This document shows, one piece after another, positions 31,941 to 40,351 of a DNA stretch of 64,000 bases. The stretch covers positions 62,001 to 126,000 of the forward strand of contig NZ_LHVE01000002.1 of assembly GCF_001269655.1 (NCBI RefSeq), given 5' to 3'. Each line of letters begins with the position of its first letter. The first letter of the stretch is position 1. A program made the position numbers and the translations under genes. The notes below the pieces were generated by a model. It did not search any database. It saw only the letters and a list, made by a program, of their open reading frames with translations, and was not told the origin of the DNA. This DNA is from Pseudomonas thivervalensis. GTDB lineage: Bacteria > Pseudomonadota > Gammaproteobacteria > Pseudomonadales > Pseudomonadaceae.

Positions 31941-33071
31941 CTAAAATGGTATGTGTTCGTCAATTTCAAAATCCCCATGATATTGATAAACATCAGCAAG
32001 GATCGTTTCCAGCCTCTTGCTTAGCTGCTTATCAGAATTCAGAAGCTCTAGAGTTTCAAAATCAGAAAACTTATAGTCGATCTCAATTTGCAATAAATTT
32101 CTGCTCCCAAACCAAAACAAACTCACGTCGCCAAAGCCGTCCAAAGACCGACGATTTCGCAGAAGAGAGCTTATTATTGCAGGCTTGACTAACTTATTAA
32201 AATCACCCAAAAGCATGCGCGCTTTGGGACCTTGCTTATAAGCGTCCGCATAGAAGTCCTGATAGTGCTCAGCTACTATTTTACAGTTCCCCTGATGTAG
32301 CGTTGAATACTCTTCCAAGGCGCCAGAAAAAGCCTCGGCGGTAACGAATTTTATTCTGGCGACCTCCTCTCTCTCGTTCAAAATATAACGACACAGATAG
32401 TCTTCAGATTTTATGCTACTAGTCTCGATTGAATCACCATTAAAGTAGACCCTGGCGATTTCGCTATCTATGACTGAAACCAAATTGAACTGATAGTATC
32501 TCTTTGTATTTGCCTGTCTCTTATCCAAGATACTCATTTCATATGCTTGAGCTTTCATCAGTGAAGTGATAGATGAGAATATATTTTTATCATTTTGACA
32601 CGTATGATTAGCCTTGCTGATTTCTTGAAACGCGAAGACATCGACGCTAGGTGGAGAAAAAAGGCTGGGACATATATTAGAAAGTTTTTCATGATAGGCT
32701 GCTGCCCAAGTCATTTTCGACAAATAATAATCTATTGCTGGATGATTGCTCCACCCTTTAAATGGCCTCCAGTTAGCGTTTGGGTCATTCTGCTCGATAG
32801 GCCGAGATAGTAGCGCCCAAGCGTTCGCTTCACTTTTTTTGCAACTAACGATGATCACTGTGTATATAGATATCCCTTCGACAATGTTGACTTTATATGC
32901 CAATAGGTCGATTTCACGAACGGTGCCTTCTAAGTCGTCAATATAGCATCTATTGCTAATTAAGTGCCAGCCATTCAATCTTAAGATATTACCAATTTCA
33001 AATTCAAGCTTGAACCCTGTTTTGCCTATAGCTTGCGTCACTTTTTGCAAATCTAAAGCCATTATATTCAT
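31941..33071 (-). CDS. Restriction-endonuclease-like (PD-(D/E)XK) protein, second gene of a two-gene module
   Basis: A 376-aa protein. The N-terminal part carries a nuclease-fold pattern: a helix with a conserved Glu (GFKLEFEIGNILRLNGWHL), then VREIDLLAYKV (acidic strand, E-x-D) and TVIIVSCKKSEA (strand ending C-K, in place of the usual E-x-K). It resembles archaeal-resolvase/Mrr-type DNA-binding nuclease folds. The C-terminal ~200 residues are not recognised. The start may be 33071 or the in-frame ATG at 33062. It is AT-rich and lies 66 nt downstream of another nuclease-like gene on the same strand, so the two are probably an operon. Confidence 0.6.
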   Translation of the reverse strand: MNIMALDLQKVTQAIGKTGFKLEFEIGNILRLNGWHLISNRCYIDDLEGTVREIDLLAYKVNIVEGISIYTVIIVSCKKSEANAWALLSRPIEQNDPNANWRPFKGWSNHPAIDYYLSKMTWAAAYHEKLSNICPSLFSPPSVDVFAFQEISKANHTCQNDKNIFSSITSLMKAQAYEMSILDKRQANTKRYYQFNLVSVIDSEIARVYFNGDSIETSSIKSEDYLCRYILNEREEVARIKFVTAEAFSGALEEYSTLHQGNCKIVAEHYQDFYADAYKQGPKARMLLGDFNKLVKPAIISSLLRNRRSLDGFGDVSLFWFGSRNLLQIEIDYKFSDFETLELLNSDKQLSKRLETILADVYQYHGDFEIDEHIPF

Positions 33072-33137
33072 CCATTAAAACTATGGGGGCACTTAAAAAG
33101 ATTGGGCAATGGCAATGGCTATCATTCGAAAATCGAC

Positions 33138-34250
33138 TCATCTGCCGGGGCCATCATCTGCGGCGTCTCGGGCAAGTTTTGATTTTGCCGATAAGTATGT
33201 CTCATATACAGATTTATATGCAGGCAAAGCTGCAGGGTCAGAGCTGAAAGTAGTAATGCTGACCAACTCTAACTCTTCTACCCCCGGCAAAATGGCATTT
33301 AGGGCTTCCTTCCTAGAACTAGTTACGAAGTAGGCATTGTCAGCCATAATATCCAGCATAAACATCGACAGGCTCAGTGACTTTTGAGTTGAGTCCGTTT
33401 TAGGTGTAACCCCTGCGCTAAGTATATCTCTGACGCGTTTTACGGTAGGAAGTCGCGGTGCGGGTATAACTCCTTGGGAGTCACAATTGTAAAAAATATA
33501 TGACGGATTGCATTTCGACTTTGATAGCACAGTCAACTGCAGCCCCGAACTGTGGTTTCTCTGGCTGATGTCAACATCTATGCCCACCGATCTTTTAGCT
33601 TGAAATACCACTGGACAGACTTTCAGTTTTCCATCGCTATCTTTCCACTCGAAAAGCAAAGCAAAATCGCCGCCGGTAATTTTTTCCCTTTTTTGGACTT
33701 GAAGCTCTAGCTTTTTTACGTTGAGCTGAGCTCCCAACTTTGATAGATATTGACTGTATCGACCTTGTACAAGTTTTGATTTTGAACTCAATAATTGAAT
33801 CAGGTGTCCAGTAAGTTGAACTTCATTGTTAGGGCGCGAACATGTCTCTAGGAATTCCAGTTCCGCCTCTTGCGCAACTTGAATTAGCGCCCAGACCTCA
33901 AATGAAGAGAATGAAACAGGACAAGTTAAGTATCTCTTGTGGTAACAGGGGAATTCGGCCTCATCATGATTTAGGTACATCAAAGTAACTTTCCCGGCGT
34001 CCGCAGCAATGCCAAATGAACGCTTCAGAGCCGTTAAAGTGTATTCAGCCAATTTGGGGTGCTTTGCATAACACTCATAAACCGAGCTGGATCGCGAATC
34101 CTTTGAGAATTCTGAAAGTACTCCTTGCCATAAATCATCTGCTTCAAGGATGCCGAGCGAAATTCCCGATAACGCTATTTTTTCCATATTAGTAGTACTA
34201 CCAAAATCAATGAGGTCGACAAACCAGGCGATGACACTATTAGGGCTCAT
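33138..34250 (-). CDS. PD-(D/E)XK-like protein, first gene of a two-gene module
   Basis: A 370-aa protein (MSPNSVIAWFVDLIDFG...). The middle region has an acidic-strand and lysine pattern: KREKITGGDFALLFEWKDSD then CPVVFQAKRSVGID, i.e. E...D...Q-x-K, as in restriction-endonuclease-like folds. It contains LYLNHDEAEFPCYHKRYLTC-like surroundings of unknown meaning and no membrane segments. The AT-rich composition and location between the HEPN cassette and a mobility operon suggest a defence function, but no named system is recognised. Confidence 0.58.
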   Translation of the reverse strand: MSPNSVIAWFVDLIDFGSTTNMEKIALSGISLGILEADDLWQGVLSEFSKDSRSSSVYECYAKHPKLAEYTLTALKRSFGIAADAGKVTLMYLNHDEAEFPCYHKRYLTCPVSFSSFEVWALIQVAQEAELEFLETCSRPNNEVQLTGHLIQLLSSKSKLVQGRYSQYLSKLGAQLNVKKLELQVQKREKITGGDFALLFEWKDSDGKLKVCPVVFQAKRSVGIDVDISQRNHSSGLQLTVLSKSKCNPSYIFYNCDSQGVIPAPRLPTVKRVRDILSAGVTPKTDSTQKSLSLSMFMLDIMADNAYFVTSSRKEALNAILPGVEELELVSITTFSSDPAALPAYKSVYETYLSAKSKLARDAADDGPGR

Positions 34251-34632
34251 GCTTCACAAGGCACTATAGATCTCCTCCGCTACGCCCTCAAGCGGTGTTC
34301 GAGATATCGTCAACCTTCTAATGGACATTGTTTCACTAGTCAGAAGCCGTAGGCACGCTCATAAGTCAGAACTTATCCGCCAGAAGTATCAATGGATTGT
34401 GTTTTATGAACTCTGAGCAAGGATGGCCAACACCTCCAGCCGCGACGATGCTCGCGACGTGCCGCACCTGCGCAACTGAATCGCCCTTGTATTCGTAGAC
34501 GCACGACTGGCCGCTGTGGGTTTTGCCATTGCGGCGGTGTTTTTCGAGTAGGTTTATTCGCAAGAGATATCCACGCTGAGAGATGAAGGATGGTAAGTGA
34601 GTCTGGAGGGTTGCCTATTCACGATTCGAGAA
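34251..34632. other. Mostly non-coding stretch with one possible small ORF
   Basis: 382 bp upstream of the nuclease module and downstream of the mobility operon. A 65-codon minus-strand frame (34366-34563; RNGKTHSGQSCVYEYKGDSV, then AQVRHVASIVAAGGVGHPC) has codon use like real protein and may be a small gene or the remnant of one. No promoter is assigned. Confidence 0.45.
34366..34563 (-). CDS. Possible small protein (65 aa)
   Basis: The frame is MRINLLEKHRRNGKTHSGQS followed by a Val/Ala/Gly-rich half containing two His and a Cys. No family is recognised and no strong ribosome site was found. Kept because its third-position bias looks protein-like and it lies in a gap otherwise without genes. 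Confidence 0.3.
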   Translation of the reverse strand: MRINLLEKHRRNGKTHSGQSCVYEYKGDSVAQVRHVASIVAAGGVGHPCSEFIKHNPLILLADKF

Positions 34633-34908
34633 TTAAATCAGCATTTCTCGCTCATTCCCTAATCGTTTCCAGATCAATAGGGTAGTGAGGCGATAGTAAT
34701 CCCGGGTGACGTCGGAATGGTCTTTCAGGTGCTGTGTCAAAAACCAGCGCACATGCTTGAGCTGCCAGGTCCAGGGATTATCGCGTTGCCATCGCTGTTG
34801 AATGGCTGCTTGCATGATTCGGGCTTGGCGTAGGTGGCGTTGCTGCGTGACCTTCGAGCCGGTCAGTACGCCGCTCAGGAACAGTGCCATATCGAAGGGC
34901 TTGCTCAC
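34633..34908 (-). CDS. Small protein of the mobility operon (91 aa)
   Basis: A basic 91-aa protein (RHLRQARIMQAAIQQRWQRD, WTWQLKHVRWFLTQHLKDHS). Its ATG overlaps the stop of the integrase gene (ATGA at 34905-34908), so it is coupled to it. Family not recognised. High Trp, Arg and Gln content suggests a nucleic-acid-binding helper such as an integrase accessory protein (inference). Confidence 0.7.
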   Translation of the reverse strand: MSKPFDMALFLSGVLTGSKVTQQRHLRQARIMQAAIQQRWQRDNPWTWQLKHVRWFLTQHLKDHSDVTRDYYRLTTLLIWKRLGNEREMLI

Positions 34909-35894
34909 GCTCTCCCTCCAATGTAGGCCGAAACCACATCGATCCGGTTATGCCCGAGCTCAAGGCTGATCTGTTGCCGCGCCTGTTGATCAAGGTCGCG
35001 GTCAATGCGATAGCAGTGGCCACCATTGACTGGTGCCGCGTGGCCCGTGAGTTGTTCGTAACGTTCGCAGGCGTAGGCTGCTCGCAGTTCATGAAAGCCT
35101 TTCAACCCGTGTGCATGCAGCGTTTCGCGGGCGGGGAGCACGGTCTGTTGCAGGAACGCGGCGTAGCTTTCGTCTCGGGTCAGCAAGTTGCGGCTGCCGG
35201 TTGGCGACGCATTTCGGGCGAGCTGCAGCGCCGCTTTCACCTCTGCATTAACTGCAATCCATCGCGGCGCTGAAGCCCCTGAGCGGCCGCCTTTGGTGCC
35301 GTCCTGGATGTTGATGCGGCCTAAGTGTTCGGCTTCGCGGTGCAGTCGTGGCAGGTCAGCCAGGATCGCTTCGCGCAGGCGCATACCGGTTGTTCGGGCC
35401 AACAGGACAATCGCCGCCACCCGTTCGTGTTGCTGTTTGCCTAGCGCCTCGAGTACTCGCCGCATCTGTTGGTGGTCTTGGCCATCCGGCGCGCGGGTGC
35501 GTACGCTCGAGCGCTGCAGTCCTAACGCCTGGCTCGGGCTGGCGATCCTCACGTCCTGATCACCGCGCAGCGCAGCGAGGGTGCGGTTGACGCTGCTCAG
35601 GCGGTTCTGCGCGGTGGCGATGCAGAGTTCGCCTTGCTGGATCTGCTGGCGCAGGTAAGCTGCGTAGTCCTGCAGCGTTAATCGATCGATCTGGTGCGCA
35701 TCGTTGTAGCCGGGGCCGTCCTCTGACCGACACCAACGCACGAACGCTTGCCAGCGATCGCTATGCGCTTTAACCGTGGCGAAGTGGCCACCGGCAAACA
35801 AATCCTTGAGCGCTTGCGGGCCGGCGTAGCTCAGCTGGCGGCCATAGCCAAAGTTGCGCCCATCACGCCGACCGACCAGAGCCATCGTCATCAC
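34905..35894 (-). CDS. Tyrosine recombinase (Integrase_1-type, island integrase)
   Basis: A 329-aa protein. An N-terminal SAM-like core-binding domain spans residues ~30-130 (FVRWCRSEDGPGYNDAHQID, LTLQDYAAYLRQQI). The catalytic domain has Arg in RTTGMRLREAIL, H-x-x-R in GFHELRAAYACERY, and a late His in ISLELGHNRIDVVSAYIGG with the Tyr nucleophile. This is the integrase domain-containing type found in Pseudomonas islands together with DUF3987 proteins. It sits in a four-gene minus-strand operon with overlapping ends (DUF3987, 119-aa protein, integrase, 91-aa protein), separate from the ssrA-proximal integrase. Confidence 0.82.
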   Translation of the reverse strand: MMTMALVGRRDGRNFGYGRQLSYAGPQALKDLFAGGHFATVKAHSDRWQAFVRWCRSEDGPGYNDAHQIDRLTLQDYAAYLRQQIQQGELCIATAQNRLSSVNRTLAALRGDQDVRIASPSQALGLQRSSVRTRAPDGQDHQQMRRVLEALGKQQHERVAAIVLLARTTGMRLREAILADLPRLHREAEHLGRINIQDGTKGGRSGASAPRWIAVNAEVKAALQLARNASPTGSRNLLTRDESYAAFLQQTVLPARETLHAHGLKGFHELRAAYACERYEQLTGHAAPVNGGHCYRIDRDLDQQARQQISLELGHNRIDVVSAYIGGRA

Positions 35895-36222
35895 CGTGTT
35901 CGTTTGTTTGCAGAAAGAGCAGCAGGGCTTTCCAGTGAGGGCTGAGCCTGTCCACCTGCTGCCAGTGTGTCGGGCGGATCAGGAGGGCGTTCTCGTGGTG
36001 TTGCAGCAGTGCCCCTTCCTCACGCAGTTGCTCGATCAGCAGGGCGAGGTGGGCAGGCTCCAGGTGTGGTGTGGCGACAGCGGCGACAGCGGCGACAACC
36101 CGCGTCGCTTCTGGCCTGGCGCGTGGCGACAGGGTGGCGACAACAGCGGCGACACGCCGCGCTTCGGGTTGTGGTTGTTGTTGCGCCTGGTAGCGACGCA
36201 CCGCGTCATTGAGGCGAAACAT
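35863..36222 (-). CDS. Small protein between DUF3987 and integrase genes (119 aa)
   Basis: Overlaps the DUF3987 gene by 17 nt and the integrase gene by 32 nt, as expected for a real gene in this operon. The sequence has an Ala/Val/Arg-rich middle (EATRVVAAVAAVATPHLEPA) encoded by iterated GGCGACA heptamers (about 36066-36155), then a helical part (LALLIEQLREEGALLQHHEN). No known domain. Confidence 0.6.
   Translation of the reverse strand: MFRLNDAVRRYQAQQQPQPEARRVAAVVATLSPRARPEATRVVAAVAAVATPHLEPAHLALLIEQLREEGALLQHHENALLIRPTHWQQVDRLSPHWKALLLFLQTNEHGDDDGSGRSA
36066..36155. repeat. Iterated GGCGACA heptamers, locus 1
   Basis: GGCGACAGC GGCGACAGC GGCGACAACC and further copies at ~36124-36153 (GTGGCGACAGGGTGGCGACA, then ACAGCGGCGACA). 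The same block with the order reversed (TTGTCGCC GGTGTCGCC GCTGTCGCC) occurs beside the integrase 3'-end sequences at 38501-38580 and 45862-45931. Confidence 0.7.
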
Positions 36223-37606
36223 GGCGGACCTCGAAGGTTTTTCCGTCGCGGCTGCTCAGCCAGCGATGAGTGATCAGCACGACCAATAAAGAGGCGGTAT
36301 GGTCAGCGCTCTTGCGGGCAAAACGAGGGCCGTTGCGATTGACGTCGCGGATGGTGAAGTGGGTCCAGCCTTTCTGCATCAACCAACGCAGCAGCCGATC
36401 AGCCTCTTCGCATCGGCTATTGACCGGCTCCTGTTCGGTCAGGCGCTGAATCTCGGCCAAGTAGTAATCCATCAGCGTGGAGGCGCGCTGGATGTGTGCT
36501 TCCTCCAATGCACTGGCCTCTTCAACCATGGCCAGCACGCCCGCGATACGCAGTACATTCGCCGCCGCCTTACCCGCGACAGACTGGACGGCGGCCAGCT
36601 CGCCGAACTCACCAGACTGGCACTCGATGGTGTCGTGAATATCAATCCAGGCACGACGGGCACGGGCGGTCAGTTCGAGCGTGGCGGGATTGAGTGAGCC
36701 ATCCTTGTGAAGCGACCAGGGCTTTTGTAGCAGGGCGGTGATCCGCTGTTGGTAGTCCTGGACTTTGGCATCTCGGGTCAGGTCGATTGCCTTGTAGAGT
36801 CGCTGGCCAGCCAGGCGCTCGGGCCAACTGATCAGGCAACGGCCGAGGATGCCTTGGCCATTGATCACCGGGTCTTTGAACAGTTGGTTGGCCAGGTAGG
36901 GCTGCAGCATCAGATGCAGACTGAGGCGGCGGTCATAGGCGCGCAGGCTTTCTCCGGCCATGGAACGCGCCCGGTCGATCGGGCTACCATCCCACAGTGT
37001 CGACAAGGTGGTGATCGCCTTGAGCAGGTTCTCTTTGCTCATGGTGCTGCTGCCCAAGAACTGGCCACCTTCATCATTGAACAAGCCCATGCTGGGCAAA
37101 CCATGGCACAGGCTTTTGACCAGAGCCTCAATGGTGGGTTCGGCAATGATCAGTCTCGGCGGTACCGGCTCGGATAGCTCACCGCCTTCCGCCTCCGCGT
37201 GTTTATTTGAGGTTTTGGGTTTGGCCATGATGTTGGTAGCGGCGCGATAGGTTTTTAGCTTTTCCGCATAGAGGGTCCACTGCTGTCGTTCCCAGTCGCG
37301 CGCCGCCTTCAGTGCCAGGTGATCCACCGCGCTTTTGCGATCACCCGAGGACGCCACCGTCAGTAGGTAAAGGGACAGCGGATAAGTTCGGCCGTCGAGT
37401 TGGGCATTGGCATGGCCCTGGCTCACCAAGGCCGTGGTAGCCAGCACCGATTGTGCAGCCATGGCGCAGGGTACGCCGATCACCTCGGCCAGTCGTTCGA
37501 CCGCAGGGCCCAACAAATCCCCGAGTGCTTCGACCGGGTAGGGCAGTGGCGCCTGCTGGTACTCCAGCAAGGGTTGTGGTGGCTCGAACGCTTCGCACAG
37601 TTGCAT
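36206..37606 (-). CDS. DUF3987 (YfjI-like) protein
   Basis: A 466-aa protein. The start at 37606 (MQLCEAFEPPQPLLEYQ) is set by CAGGAGAATAGCG just before the ATG; an in-frame ATG at 37645 lacks this. DUF3987 landmarks are PYPVEALGDLLGPAVERLAE, GVPCAMAAQSVLATTALVSQ, RTYPLSLYLLTVASSGDRKS (a P-loop-like GDRKS) and LFNDEGGQFLGSSTM. These proteins, common on islands and prophages, are distant relatives of phage primase/helicase-type ATPases. It heads the mobility operon. The function is probably in replication or maintenance of the excised element (inference). Confidence 0.82.
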   Translation of the reverse strand: MQLCEAFEPPQPLLEYQQAPLPYPVEALGDLLGPAVERLAEVIGVPCAMAAQSVLATTALVSQGHANAQLDGRTYPLSLYLLTVASSGDRKSAVDHLALKAARDWERQQWTLYAEKLKTYRAATNIMAKPKTSNKHAEAEGGELSEPVPPRLIIAEPTIEALVKSLCHGLPSMGLFNDEGGQFLGSSTMSKENLLKAITTLSTLWDGSPIDRARSMAGESLRAYDRRLSLHLMLQPYLANQLFKDPVINGQGILGRCLISWPERLAGQRLYKAIDLTRDAKVQDYQQRITALLQKPWSLHKDGSLNPATLELTARARRAWIDIHDTIECQSGEFGELAAVQSVAGKAAANVLRIAGVLAMVEEASALEEAHIQRASTLMDYYLAEIQRLTEQEPVNSRCEEADRLLRWLMQKGWTHFTIRDVNRNGPRFARKSADHTASLLVVLITHRWLSSRDGKTFEVRHVSPQ

Positions 37607-38029
37607 CGCTATTCTCCTGAAATTGTCGACTTCGTCCTCACTCATCCCGCCACGGTTGTTGAGTGTTATCAGGGATCAAGGCCCCTGCGACCTGTGAGGT
37701 TTGTCCACTACGCGGGACTGACGGCTCCTTACGGCCGGGAGCTTGGGCATCTCATGATCTGGCCTCCTGAACACTTCCGCAAAAGTGGGCGGGTGGAGGC
37801 TGCACTGGCTGACGAGACCGGCGCCGCGAGATCCTGAGTCGGGTGAAGGCAGTGAAGCGATGACCGGGGCATGCCTGACTGTCAGTCAGGTGCAGTCCAT
37901 TCCGAGGGCTGCGGCACCATCATCGGCATCGCTGTGGCGAGTGAGCATTCGGTATTTGTCACGCCGATTGTCACGAGGGGGAAAGCCGCAAAGCCCCATG
38001 CGAGTTGGGCTGCAGCAGTGTGAGAGGCG

Positions 38030-38058
38030 CCCGTCTCTTTCGGGGGGAAAGAGACGGG
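38030..38058. terminator. Strong hairpin, possible terminator
   Basis: CCCGTCTCTTTC-GGGGG-GAAAGAGACGGG: 12-bp perfect arms with a 5-nt loop. No T run follows on either strand, so it may be an RNA or protein-binding structure rather than a terminator. Confidence 0.5.
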
Positions 38059-38500
38059 CAACAGGTTGGCGCAAGAACTGGCCAAGCGGATAAGTTGCTG
38101 CAGGGCCGCCAGGACGGAGTATGAGTTGCCGCAGTGGGCGCTCTGGAAGAAGTAGGCATCCATCACATGGGTAGTGACCGTGCGAGCCGCCGGACGCTAA
38201 TCGCATTTGGGGGAGAACCACCACGGTGTGGCGTAGCCTCAAAGGTTCTGGCTACCTGGGTGCTGTCGAGGACAGCGCTGGTACGGTTCTGGTTTAGCGC
38301 TCATTTTGCTCGCGGTCAATAGCATTTTTGGGGAGATTCTTGCGCCAATCGGTAGCGCTGGAAGACCTTGGAGGTCGGTGGCTTTCCATGGCCTAGTGGT
38401 CGTTGGTCGGTTTTAAATGTGAGCCCATGCGGGTGAGAATGCGGAGCCTTCTCGCCCGAATGGGCTTAGCCGGAAAGGCCCAAAGAGCTAGACTTGCAAT

Positions 38501-38733
38501 GGCGACAGTCGCCACCTCTGTCGCCGTGCTGCAGGCCAGGTATTACGCGGGTTGTCGCCGGTGTCGCCGCTGTCGCCAACACCTGAACGCTCAGCGCATA
38601 GGCACGACGTTTCGGTCCCTGGTTTGATTGATCGCAGATGCCGACAGGTTGCTCGGAGCCGCCTTATGGATATGCTCACTCCCCCAACCCATGATTGGAC
38701 GCCGTCGTTCAATGTAGTCCGCGCGGTTGTACC
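38501..38733. repeat. Direct repeat, left copy, flanking the type I R-M module
   Basis: About 230 bp, including the TGTCGCC heptamers and the last ~48 codons of an integrase gene. It matches 45862-46083 (same orientation) at most positions, for example CCCTGGTTTGATTGATCGCA followed by GATGCCGACAGGTTG. Confidence 0.85.
38591..38733 (-). pseudogene. P4-type integrase 3' remnant
   Basis: The minus strand reads YNRADYIERRRPIMGWGSEH, IHKAAPSNLSASAINQTRDR, NVVPMR, stop. The intact integrase at 45944-47200 ends YNRADYIERRRPMMAWWSEH, IQKAATGNLSASAINQTREH, NVVPIR. Only the C-terminal tail is kept; upstream the match stops at about 38735. Confidence 0.88.
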
Positions 38734-38863
38734 TGACAGCCTCACCCGCTAATCGTTACACTGCGCGCACCCCATCAGGCCGGCGTTCCCGGTTTGACTT
38801 ATTGCTCGCAGTGTTGCTGCGCTGGGCAGTAAACCCATCAGTCAATCCAGGTAGTTATCAGTA

Positions 38864-40351
38864 GTGATCACAGGCGCCATCAAATCCCAAGTTGACCAGA
38901 TCTGGAATGCGTTCTGGAGCGGCGGTATTTCCAACCCCATGGAAGTCATCGAGCAGATGACCTACCTGCTCTTTATCAAACGCCTCGACGAGTTGCAGAC
39001 GGTTAAAGAGCGCAAGGCTGCGCGCACCGGGCAGCCGATTGATAATCCGATTTTCAGTCCCTACCAGGCGCATTTGCGTTGGGCGGCGTTCAAGGCGCTG
39101 GGTGATCCTTCCAGTTTGTACGCGTTGATTGCCGACAAGGTATTCCCTTTTATCAAGTCGCTGGGCGGTGAGGATGGAGAGTCCACTTACGCCGGGCATA
39201 TGAAGGATGCGCGTTTCACCATTCCCAGCCCGGCGTTGCTGGCCAGGGTGGTGGATATGCTCGACGCCATCCCCATGGAAGACCGCGACACCAAGGGCGA
39301 CCTCTACGAATACATGCTCGGCAAAATCGCCAGCGCTGGGCAGAATGGTCAGTTCCGCACACCTCGGCACATCATCAAACTGATGGTCGAGATGATGGCG
39401 CCAAAACCATCGGACACCATTTGCGACCCGGCCTGCGGCACCGCAGGTTTTCTGGTGGCGGCTGCCGAATACCTCAACACCCACCACAGCCACGAGCTGT
39501 ACCAGGATGCTGCCAGCGCCAAGCGCTTTAACCACGACACCTTCCACGGCTTCGATTTCGACAGCACCATGCTGCGCGTTGGCTCGATGAACATGCTGCT
39601 GCACGGCGTGGAAAACCCGGCGATTGAAAACCGTGACTCGCTCAGCGAAGGCCATGCCGGCGTTGAAGGGCAGTTCAGTTTGATTCTGGCCAACCCGCCG
39701 TTTGCCGGCAGCCTGGATTACGAAAGCTGCGCTAAAGACCTGCAACAAATCGTCAAAACAAAAAAGACCGAGCTGCTGTTTCTCGCCCTATTTCTGCGCC
39801 TGATGAAGGCCGGCGGCCGCGCGGCGGTGATCGTCCCGGACGGCGTTTTATTCGGATCCAGCAACGCGCACAAGGCGCTGCGTCAGATGCTGGTGGAAGA
39901 GCACAAACTGGACGGCATTGTTTCAATGCCGTCGGGTGTGTTCCGCCCCTATGCTGGGGTGTCCACTGCCATTTTGCTGTTTACCAAAACCAACTCTGGC
40001 GGTACTGATAACGTCTGGTTCTACAACATGCAAGCCGATGGCTATTCGCTGGACGACAAACGCAACGAACTGGCCAGCGACAAACACGACAGCAACAACC
40101 TGCCCGACATCATCACCCGCTGGCATAACCGCGCCGGTGACGCTGACCGTGCACGTACCGAACAGAGCTTTTTGGTGCCCAAGGCAGAAATCGTCGGCAA
40201 CGACTACGACCTGTCGATCAACCGCTACAAGCAAGTGGTTTACGAGGAGGTGCAGCACGAGTCGCCTCAGAAAATTCTGGCTGAGTTAAAGGTGCTGGAG
40301 GCGGAGATTATGCGGGGGATGGATGAGTTGGAGGGGATGATCGGTGAGTAA
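38864..40351 (+). CDS. hsdM: Type I restriction-modification system, methyltransferase subunit
   Basis: A 495-aa protein with GTG start. N-terminal HsdM_N helices (MITGAIKSQVDQIWNAFWSG) are followed by the N6-adenine methylase core: SAM motif I DPACGTAGFLVAAAEYL near residue 190 and catalytic motif IV NPPF in LILANPPFAG near 280. With HsdS it methylates adenines at the recognition site; with HsdR it restricts foreign DNA. It overlaps hsdS by 8 nt. The operon lies between two integrase-tail direct repeats. Confidence 0.95.
   Translation: MITGAIKSQVDQIWNAFWSGGISNPMEVIEQMTYLLFIKRLDELQTVKERKAARTGQPIDNPIFSPYQAHLRWAAFKALGDPSSLYALIADKVFPFIKSLGGEDGESTYAGHMKDARFTIPSPALLARVVDMLDAIPMEDRDTKGDLYEYMLGKIASAGQNGQFRTPRHIIKLMVEMMAPKPSDTICDPACGTAGFLVAAAEYLNTHHSHELYQDAASAKRFNHDTFHGFDFDSTMLRVGSMNMLLHGVENPAIENRDSLSEGHAGVEGQFSLILANPPFAGSLDYESCAKDLQQIVKTKKTELLFLALFLRLMKAGGRAAVIVPDGVLFGSSNAHKALRQMLVEEHKLDGIVSMPSGVFRPYAGVSTAILLFTKTNSGGTDNVWFYNMQADGYSLDDKRNELASDKHDSNNLPDIITRWHNRAGDADRARTEQSFLVPKAEIVGNDYDLSINRYKQVVYEEVQHESPQKILAELKVLEAEIMRGMDELEGMIGE

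Larger units (their letters stand above)
37607..38863. other. 1.26-kb region without a convincing intact gene
   Basis: Holds a palindrome TGACTGTCAGTCA at 37876-37888, a strong hairpin (38030-38058), GGCGACA-type heptamers (38501-38580) and an integrase 3' remnant (38591-38733). Minus-strand frames at 37882-38166 and 37886-38242 overlap these signals and look like structured DNA rather than protein, although similar frames seem to recur in Pseudomonas islands. Confidence 0.55.

Noticed and set aside
31931..32188. 85-codon plus-strand frame
   Set aside because: Lies opposite the 3' end of the nuclease-like gene, without a ribosome site or recognisable features.
36066..36155. CRISPR array
   Set aside because: The repeats are 7-bp heptamers with 2-nt spacers; no 24-40 bp repeats with unique spacers occur in the window and no cas gene is present.
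37882..38242. Two overlapping minus-strand frames (95 and 119 codons)
   Set aside because: They cover a strong hairpin and palindromes in different frames and lack start signals; more likely structured non-coding DNA, though similar frames may be annotated elsewhere.
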